Virus record (IMG/VR): IMGVR_UViG_3300039191_000054
Span: 1-22,182 of that record
Origin: a virus
Direction: 5' to 3' (one strand)
DNA length: 22,182 bases
Position 1 is the first letter of the stretch, and the number at the start of each line of letters is the position of its first letter. Shown piece by piece: positions 15,739-22,182 of the stretch. Made by a program: the position numbers and the translations under genes. The notes under the pieces are model-generated. The model searched no databases. It saw only the letters and a program-made list of their open reading frames with translations, and was not told where the DNA came from.

Positions 15739-18700
15739 ATGGCAATCAATGAGATAGATAAGTATCGAACAGGAAGAACCGCAACCACACCTACGAGTGA
15801 TGAAGTAGAAACCCTCGCTAGACAGATGCAAGAAGAAGGTATGAACTACCAATCGGCCTCTGAATATATAGATGGTTTAATACGTAGTGGATCAGGAAGT
15901 GGTCAGACTATAAAGCGTCAGATACTCAGCAAGTTTACTCCCGAGAAAGAGGAGATAGTATCCGAAGAAGTGGCGAAGGCTAAGCCTAAAGTAACGTCTT
16001 CAGAACAAGCGAATACCAAAAACTTACAAGATAAGCATGATGAGTATTTCAAGGATGAAGACGACGAGCCTAAGGTTGAACCTGAAGTAGATTCCAAAGT
16101 TGAACCTCTAATTGTTGTAGACCCCATGCCTAAGAAGGATAGAACCTTTGAGCCAGTTGATTTAATACCTACAGGAGAACCAGTGGACTTACAACCGAAA
16201 GGTGAAGTAGACCCTGTGAAAACTCCTGTAGAAACTCCTGAAGGTGCAGAAGACCAATACCTCAATGACTCACTTAATGACACATTTTTAAACAAGAATG
16301 AGACAGACCGTGAAGACGCTAAGATGCAGGAGCAGGCAACAGAGAAGGAATCGAAGGAAGACAAGACGACTTGGTGGGGAAAGGTCAAGAAATTACGTGG
16401 ACTTCACGAGAGCTTCGATTATCAGAGTGGTATCTACGAATCAGAAGATGGATTCAACTTGGGAGACCACAAAGAGTTATTCGATAAGCAATCCAAGTTC
16501 GTCCGTGAAGCTCTACTTAAAGCCGATGTACGGTCAACAGAAGAACTAGCGTATCAGGTTGAGAAAATCAAAGGACTTGAAGATGCCCGAGCGAAGTACT
16601 CAGAATTAGGTTGGAGTAATACCTCTGCAAACTTTGGAGCGGCAATGCTTGACCCTGCATCTTGGGTTATTGGAATGGCCTCAGGTGGTATCGGCGTAGG
16701 AGCTAAGGTTGCAGGCGCAGGAGTAAGAGGCGCAATGATTGACTCAGTGATCGCAGAAAGTGCAATCGCCGCGACTAAGCTCGGCAATAACAGTATCTAT
16801 GATTTGAATGATGTCGTTAATGATATGGTGATGTCCCCGATAGGTGGCCTTCCAGTTGGCCTTATGTATTTAAGTAAAGGTAAACGACAGGCTCGCACAA
16901 TGGCTCGTGAAGCTAACAAGGAGTTCAAGAATCTAAACAAGACGATGAAACTTGAAGCTAAGCAAGAGAATGGCGAGATACTTAATGATGCTGAAGAGGC
17001 TTGGGTGTCAGAGAACACGACTTATGATACCGCCTTTAAAGGTGCGCGTATTGACCGCTTTGCTAAGTACACTAACTTGCTCAATAAAGTGGACACTGAG
17101 GAGAGCCAATACCTAGTCAATCTACTTCAAGATTCTGTAGGTACTCGCAAGGCTGATGAGATAGGACAAGGCGTAGATAATGCCGAATCAATCGCAGAGA
17201 CAGTCAGAGAGAACATCAAGACGTTCAATGAAGAAGCCTATAAAGCAATCATGTTGATAGCCAAAGAGCAGAAGAAACAACTTAAGGTTAATAGGTTCAA
17301 TCCTGATGCAATGATGGATATTGTCAAAACGACACAGCGTAGAGTTCTTGAAGCCTCATTCAAACGTGATAGGTCAATCTTAAGGACAGATGGTGAACGT
17401 GCCTTTTTTGATGCTCAAGTCCGAGTAGGTGAGAAGATCGCTAAGTATGGTAAAGAGCGTGGCGTTAAGATGTTCGACAAGGTTAAGCCGGATGAGTTTT
17501 ATATACCGATAAAGTATGAGAAGACTCGCTTTGAAGCTCTTAATACATCCGATGTGACTAACCTACTAGCTAAGGGCTTTATGGCAGGCTCAGATGGGCT
17601 CGATGATGTTCAGGCCAAGATATTAGCCAAGTCAATGTATGGGAAGATTACATCAGATGAAGTCAATAATGGTGGTGTATCAGGACTCGTGGACAACTTT
17701 GAGGAGCTAATAGATTACCTTAGTGACTCCGACATCCTTGATAGACTTAAGAATGACCCTGAGTTCGGTGATGTAAACCTTTCAAGTATTGATAAAGTTA
17801 AAGAGATACTTGGCGTTAATAAGAAAGATCCTAATGTCAGCGCACGAAAGCGAGCAGGTATTGATAGAACGGTTTCCATTAAGGCTGAAGGAGGTGGGGA
17901 GCTTAGCTTCTACGACCTTATAAGTAATGATGGGATTGCCAATACGACAAACTATACGAACAACATGTCAGGTCACATCGGAATCGAAGTGGCTACTGGC
18001 GGCAATCTAAATGACCTAAGGACTCGCTTTAAAGAAATACAGAACAGACCTTTCACTAAAGAAACTGTAGGAGCTAAGAAAGAACTTGATGATATGCAAG
18101 GGGATATTGAAGCCATTCTATTCGGTAGAAGTAGCCCAAACATGGAGGCAAGTGTCGTAGCAAATAACCTATCAAACCTCGCGACTACCGTGATGTTAGG
18201 CTTTGCAGGAGCGGCATCTATACCCAACATGGCAAAGAGTATCGTTAGGCACGGAGCTGTAGGAGCTTCACTCTTACTACCAAAGAAATTTCTCCCTAAA
18301 TCTAAGCAAGCAATGTTTAATCTTATAGAGGAAGTTGAAGAGATGGGTTACATATTCCGATCTCAAAGTAGTATCAATATGTTCTCAAGTGCGATGGAAG
18401 AATCTCTCGCCGGAGCTGAAGGTGGTTTAACGACAGGGCTAAGACAAGGCGCAAGGTTTACCGCTAAAGTTGGTGGTATGGATTACATGGGCCGAGTGAT
18501 TGAGCAACAAGCCTTTTCAGGTGGACTCAGTAAGATGTTTAAGGCCGCAAAGAAAGGCAATGACATACCTATACTCTTGAATGAGGCAGGATGGTCGAAA
18601 GCTGAAGTTGACGGCATTATGAAGAAGCTCAGAGATACCCCGAAGACAAAAGCATCAGGCATATTTAAAGATGGTGAGATTAACTTACCGGACTTAGATA

Positions 18701-19446
18701 GTTGGAAACCTCAGGAAGTTCACAAGTTATATCAAGGACTCGCCATATATGCGCGAAGACAGTCTGACAGAAACTATCGTGGTGAAAACTGGAAGTTCCT
18801 TGAGTCCCCCGCAGGTAGATTACTTGCACAATTCCGCTCAATAATCTTACAGAGCTACGCTAAGAAAGGTCTTAATGCTCTTAATGCAATAGGCACTAAG
18901 CAAGGCGCAAAGGACTCAGCAGTAGCCTCACTCGTAGAAGCCGCATCATTAACCGCTCTATACACACTTAAGGCCGAGGCCAAGATGAACGGTATGGGTG
19001 ATAGTGAACGTGAAAGATATGCGACTCGCTTGGGCTTCAAAGGCTTAAAGCAATTCAATGAGATGTTTTATGGAACGTGGGATGAACGTATGGCGGCGAT
19101 ACAAGATGTCGATTTTCAAGTCATGGCAAGTATATTCTCGTACTCACCGACCTTATCTTGGTTGACTGAGCCGATGGGAATCATAGCTTCAATTGGAGAC
19201 TTCGACACAGGTGGACGACACAAATCAGTTGAGGAAACATTGGTATCAATGCCCTCGCTAAGCTTCATACAGAATGTTAAAGAGTCAATCTCAGGAACAA
19301 TAGATATCGCAGTTAATGACGATGCTGAGTGGGACATTGAGACAGCAAATAGAATAAGGGCAACGATGCCTGCTAACTCACATCCCTTTGTACAGTACGT
19401 TACTAACGCTATGTTAAGGGAGACAGAAACAGAAAGGAGTAATTAG
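15739..19446 (+). CDS. Internal virion protein D (T7 gp16-like), no transglycosylase domain seen
   Basis: The 1235-residue protein (T7 gp16 is 1318) occupies the gene 16 position and is the largest protein in the window. T7 gp16 begins with a soluble lytic transglycosylase domain; here the first 70 residues show no catalytic glutamate motif or 'GLMQ' strand, and residues about 70-210 form an acidic, proline-rich linker (EPKVEPEVDSKVEP, then EPVDLIPTGEPVDLQP). Glycine/alanine-rich hydrophobic stretches at about 308-345 and 812-845 may insert into membrane during ejection. The C-terminal third (AQFRSIILQSYAKKGLNAL, GFKGLKQFNEMFYGTWDER) is the best conserved part. It is expected to form the inner part of the ejection tube. 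GAGGAGACAAC precedes the ATG. The missing hydrolase domain is the notable difference. Confidence 0.88.
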   Translation: MAINEIDKYRTGRTATTPTSDEVETLARQMQEEGMNYQSASEYIDGLIRSGSGSGQTIKRQILSKFTPEKEEIVSEEVAKAKPKVTSSEQANTKNLQDKHDEYFKDEDDEPKVEPEVDSKVEPLIVVDPMPKKDRTFEPVDLIPTGEPVDLQPKGEVDPVKTPVETPEGAEDQYLNDSLNDTFLNKNETDREDAKMQEQATEKESKEDKTTWWGKVKKLRGLHESFDYQSGIYESEDGFNLGDHKELFDKQSKFVREALLKADVRSTEELAYQVEKIKGLEDARAKYSELGWSNTSANFGAAMLDPASWVIGMASGGIGVGAKVAGAGVRGAMIDSVIAESAIAATKLGNNSIYDLNDVVNDMVMSPIGGLPVGLMYLSKGKRQARTMAREANKEFKNLNKTMKLEAKQENGEILNDAEEAWVSENTTYDTAFKGARIDRFAKYTNLLNKVDTEESQYLVNLLQDSVGTRKADEIGQGVDNAESIAETVRENIKTFNEEAYKAIMLIAKEQKKQLKVNRFNPDAMMDIVKTTQRRVLEASFKRDRSILRTDGERAFFDAQVRVGEKIAKYGKERGVKMFDKVKPDEFYIPIKYEKTRFEALNTSDVTNLLAKGFMAGSDGLDDVQAKILAKSMYGKITSDEVNNGGVSGLVDNFEELIDYLSDSDILDRLKNDPEFGDVNLSSIDKVKEILGVNKKDPNVSARKRAGIDRTVSIKAEGGGELSFYDLISNDGIANTTNYTNNMSGHIGIEVATGGNLNDLRTRFKEIQNRPFTKETVGAKKELDDMQGDIEAILFGRSSPNMEASVVANNLSNLATTVMLGFAGAASIPNMAKSIVRHGAVGASLLLPKKFLPKSKQAMFNLIEEVEEMGYIFRSQSSINMFSSAMEESLAGAEGGLTTGLRQGARFTAKVGGMDYMGRVIEQQAFSGGLSKMFKAAKKGNDIPILLNEAGWSKAEVDGIMKKLRDTPKTKASGIFKDGEINLPDLDSWKPQEVHKLYQGLAIYARRQSDRNYRGENWKFLESPAGRLLAQFRSIILQSYAKKGLNALNAIGTKQGAKDSAVASLVEAASLTALYTLKAEAKMNGMGDSERERYATRLGFKGLKQFNEMFYGTWDERMAAIQDVDFQVMASIFSYSPTLSWLTEPMGIIASIGDFDTGGRHKSVEETLVSMPSLSFIQNVKESISGTIDIAVNDDAEWDIETANRIRATMPANSHPFVQYVTNAMLRETETERSN

Positions 19447-22182
19447 TGACAGTAAGAAAACTATACGCTAATGCAATATATAACGCAGAGCCTCTACAAG
19501 CAGAATTTCCGATAACCTTCACATATCTCAAGCCTGAACATATAAACGTCTTCATTGATGGTGTATGGACAGGCGAGTGGATGCTTCGTGCCGGAAACAT
19601 TGTGGAACTCAACGTACCTCTACAAGATGACCATGAACTACGTATTAATCGTAAGACACCGATAGATATGCGAGATGTGGACTTTGCTACCGAGGCTGTA
19701 CTATCTGAGAAAGTGTTAGACCTTAGCGCATTGCAGACATTTTATGCACTTCAGGAGTTATCTGACAAACAGGTCTTAGGGTTCGACTTATCAGATGTAG
19801 TCCTTAGTGACTACTTAAAGGGTAAGGATGGAGCTGATGGATATGGTTCGAACCCTGAAGATCCTACAACTCCTGAAGGCATAACGATTATTGCCTCAGA
19901 CACAGCAGTATCAATCAGATGGGCTAAGCCACCTTTCAATGGCTACCTAGAAACAATCATAAGGAAACAACAACATGATGAAGGTCTTAGTCCTGACTTT
20001 AGTAGTTCTATTGAGCTTGCGCGTGCTGTGGGAAATTACGTTGACCTTGAAGTCGAGAGTGATTCGCAATATTCATACTGGCTCGTGTACCTTAATACAA
20101 ATGGTGAAGAAGGGGGTGTATCCGAAGCTCTCACGGTCACAACAAAGCAGACACTCGATATTCGACAAGGTTGGCTAGGTCAGGAGGCATTACAGGAAGC
20201 ACTTGCAGAGCGTATAGACCTTATAGACTTACCTGATGTTGGTCTCATAGATAAGCAAAGTGTTATGAATCTAGCGATAGAGGCAGTGCAAGAAAAGCTA
20301 CCATCGGAGGGCACAATAGCCACTCAGGAGTTCATCGCATCGGAAGACTTTGCAACCAATGAAACACTTATAGGTTTCGTAGAGAAGACAGGTTTAAACA
20401 TTAAGTTAGAGAGCTTTGTGTCTACCACTCAGCTTGTCAATGAAGACTTTGCAACTACCACATCATTAAATGCTTATGTACTTTCTGATGAACTTGATGA
20501 GAGCCTTACGTCATATGTATCAAATACACAGCTTGCTAACAAAGATTATGCTTCAAATACTGACCTAACAGCTTACGTGCTGAACTCTGCGTTAAACACT
20601 GAGCTTAATTCCTATGTTAAAAGCACACAGCTTGCTAATGAAGACTTCGCGACCAATACATCATTAACAGCTTACGTGCTGAACTCTGCGTTAAACATTG
20701 AGCTTAATTCCTATGTTCTATCGGAAGACCTTGCTAATGAAGACTTTGCTAAGAGAAGTGAGATAACCGCATTCATAACCCAAATGGACGTTGATTCTAA
20801 CCTAGAGAGTTATGTGTCAAATGAAGCTTTATCTAATGCAGACTTTGCAACCAACTCATCATTAACCGCATTCGTGACTACTAGTACAGTTGATGGTGTG
20901 GTCGAGAGAGTGAGTGCAGTAGAGACATTGGCAGAGGCCACCAAAGACGAAGCATTCTATAGTCTCAAAGTTGAAGCTAATGGTAAGGTCGCGGGGATAG
21001 GCTTAACGTCTAATCCTCAAGGGACAGCTATCCTATTCAATGCAGAGCAGATAGGTTTTCAGAATACCACTGGTTCAGACATCTTACCCTTCTCAGTACG
21101 TGACGAGATTGTATACATCAATCGAGCTAGGGTATCGACTCTTGAAGCTAACTCTATAATCAACGTAGATGATGTTAATGGTAACGAGAAGAGGGCATCA
21201 CTTGGTAACACAATGATTGAGGGAGACCTTACATTAGTGAAGTCAGGTCAGATTAATTGGAAAGACCTACATCCCGATATACTCGCGGGTATGGTTACTT
21301 TCGATGAAGATGCAGAGATTACCGGAGGAACTAGAGCAAACTCGGTGAATGGCCTATCAAATGAAACAGTGTATCTCGCAAAGGTTGGAGATGCTCTTAG
21401 GCCTCCTCTTAATTCAAATGGTGCAACTCAAACTCTTACACTAAGTATTTATGGTGGTGTTGACCCTAAAGATGTTCCTTACCGTGGTGGCCCAGATGCT
21501 CCTCAAATTAGACTTAAAGTTTTCCGAAGAGAGGTTGGTGGAAACACAGAAGAACTCTACAACGAGTACCATGAAGGTGTAATCATTCGAGGTGAAGCAG
21601 AAGGAAGGCCTGCAAGTAGTATAACATCAGAAATTACTGTTAATACTCAACTAGATGTCGCTTCACCTGTTCAGGGTAATGAATATGAGATTTACTTTGT
21701 AGTGTCAGAATACTCAGGTGCATGGGGAGTCACAGGTGGTACTTTAAGTATCGACATACGTGAGCCTGTAGGTTCAACAGGTGGTGTCGTGGTTTCAGCA
21801 TTGGCACATAATGGGGCTACTAAGGCGAGGGTAAGCGTGAATGGTTTTAGTGTTACTCAAGGTAATTTATACACAGGTAGCTTTGATAACCTTATAGCGG
21901 ATAGCTCAGGGCAACTCTACTATGATGGTGTAGACCTGACAGATAAGTTTGCGCTAATCAATGCGGATACTACTGGCACTGCGGCTAATGCTAGTAAGTT
22001 AAATAATATACCTAGTTCTAGCTTTTTAAGATCTGATGCTGATGATTACAAAACTGGTCGGTTATGGCTAGGTGGTCAAATTATAAACAGTGGAGCGGTA
22101 CTTCAAGTTAATGGCTTTATGCGAACAGGTCCAGTCCATATACATGAAGGTGGGAGTAACCCTAACGCTAACAATAAAGCAC
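19446..22182 (+). CDS. Mosaic tail fibre: T7 gp17-like anchor with FN3, tandem repeats and lambda gpJ/DUF1983-like region; 3' partial
   Basis: The frame is open for 912 codons from a GTG at 19446 to the window edge, with AAGGAG six bases upstream; the GTG shares its first G with the preceding TAG stop. Residues 1-105 follow the T7 gp17 virion-binding domain (FPITFTYLKPEHINVFIDG, ELRINRKTPIDMRDVDF, LDLSALQTFYALQE). A short collagen-like turn (GKDGADGYG, 126-134) and a fibronectin-III-like domain (about 143-233) come next. Then come 33-residue tandem repeats (308 to about 489), and a block resembling lambda gpJ/DUF1983 (FYSLKVEANGKVAGIGL, later PFSVRDEIVYINRA; about 490-565). Further beta-rich regions lead to SSSFLRSDADDYKTG, a motif frequent in phage fibres. 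The protein recognises the host surface. The DUF1983-like match is from memory. Confidence 0.9.
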   Translation, partial: MTVRKLYANAIYNAEPLQAEFPITFTYLKPEHINVFIDGVWTGEWMLRAGNIVELNVPLQDDHELRINRKTPIDMRDVDFATEAVLSEKVLDLSALQTFYALQELSDKQVLGFDLSDVVLSDYLKGKDGADGYGSNPEDPTTPEGITIIASDTAVSIRWAKPPFNGYLETIIRKQQHDEGLSPDFSSSIELARAVGNYVDLEVESDSQYSYWLVYLNTNGEEGGVSEALTVTTKQTLDIRQGWLGQEALQEALAERIDLIDLPDVGLIDKQSVMNLAIEAVQEKLPSEGTIATQEFIASEDFATNETLIGFVEKTGLNIKLESFVSTTQLVNEDFATTTSLNAYVLSDELDESLTSYVSNTQLANKDYASNTDLTAYVLNSALNTELNSYVKSTQLANEDFATNTSLTAYVLNSALNIELNSYVLSEDLANEDFAKRSEITAFITQMDVDSNLESYVSNEALSNADFATNSSLTAFVTTSTVDGVVERVSAVETLAEATKDEAFYSLKVEANGKVAGIGLTSNPQGTAILFNAEQIGFQNTTGSDILPFSVRDEIVYINRARVSTLEANSIINVDDVNGNEKRASLGNTMIEGDLTLVKSGQINWKDLHPDILAGMVTFDEDAEITGGTRANSVNGLSNETVYLAKVGDALRPPLNSNGATQTLTLSIYGGVDPKDVPYRGGPDAPQIRLKVFRREVGGNTEELYNEYHEGVIIRGEAEGRPASSITSEITVNTQLDVASPVQGNEYEIYFVVSEYSGAWGVTGGTLSIDIREPVGSTGGVVVSALAHNGATKARVSVNGFSVTQGNLYTGSFDNLIADSSGQLYYDGVDLTDKFALINADTTGTAANASKLNNIPSSSFLRSDADDYKTGRLWLGGQIINSGAVLQVNGFMRTGPVHIHEGGSNPNANNKA
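20367..20912 (+). repeat. Five and a half 99-base (33-residue) tandem repeats in the tail fibre
   Basis: Units start at 20367, 20466, 20565, 20664 and 20763, with a partial unit at 20862. Each unit has the form L..AYVL....L...L.SYV...QLAN.DFA.NTS. Units 3 and 4 share a 53-base stretch (20566-20618 and 20665-20717) with one mismatch, indicating a recent duplication; the others are similar mainly at protein level. The spacing suits a trimeric helical or mixed fibre shaft. Confidence 0.9.

Noticed and set aside
15918-16388. 156-codon open frame on the minus strand
   Set aside because: It lies opposite the acidic proline-rich part of the gp16-like gene. The predicted protein is a serine-rich mirror of that composition with no ribosome site, so it is a shadow.
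19975-20178. 67-codon frame within the tail fibre
   Set aside because: It is in a different frame from the continuous 912-codon fibre gene and has no supporting signals.

Overview
This window is a stretch of a T7-like podovirus genome (Autographiviridae or a close relative). Every supported gene is on the + strand, most genes touch or overlap their neighbours by a few bases, and the order follows phage T7 closely: DNA polymerase (T7 gene 5), small genes, 5'-3' exonuclease (6), small accessory genes, a 7.3-like protein, portal (8), scaffold (9), capsid (10), tail tubes A and B (11, 12), 13-like protein, internal virion proteins (14, 15, 16) and tail fibre (17). Both window edges cut genes: the polymerase lacks only its first residues and the tail fibre lacks its C-terminus. 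No RNA polymerase gene, integrase, tRNA or host gene is visible. Moderate GC content and a glutaredoxin gene fit a virus of an aquatic Gammaproteobacterium, but the host is a guess.

Region 1 (1-3558) is DNA replication: a family A polymerase with 3'-5' exonuclease, four small proteins (one probably membrane-spanning), and a FEN/T7 gp6-type exonuclease. Region 2 (3554-5786) is an accessory block with an almost identical 22-base motif at each end. It holds a coiled-coil protein, a DUF3310-like protein, a glutaredoxin, a lysozyme-fold murein hydrolase and two unknowns. The flanking motif overlaps the TAG stop codon of the preceding gene in both copies and is the best candidate for a phage RNA polymerase promoter.

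Region 3 (5796-9467) builds the head: two small proteins, portal, acidic scaffold and major capsid protein, closed by a clear intrinsic terminator where T7 has T-phi. Region 4 (9481-19446) encodes the tail tubes and the ejected internal core proteins. The gp16-like protein shows no transglycosylase domain at its N-terminus; the stand-alone lysozyme-like gene in region 2 may supply that activity.

Region 5 (19446 to the end) is one open frame of 912 codons with a GTG start and no stop in the window: a mosaic tail fibre. Its N-terminus resembles the T7 gp17 virion anchor. It is followed by a fibronectin-III-like domain, five and a half 33-residue tandem repeats, and a segment resembling the lambda gpJ/DUF1983 region of siphovirus central fibres.

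Most of the window is a standard T7-like layout. The points most worth checking are the two-copy motif and the cassette it brackets, the remodelled polymerase (short thumb loop plus a fingers insertion) near a phage glutaredoxin, the apparent transfer of murein hydrolase activity out of gp16, and the mosaic fibre. Comparisons with T7 and lambda proteins are from memory, not from an alignment run.
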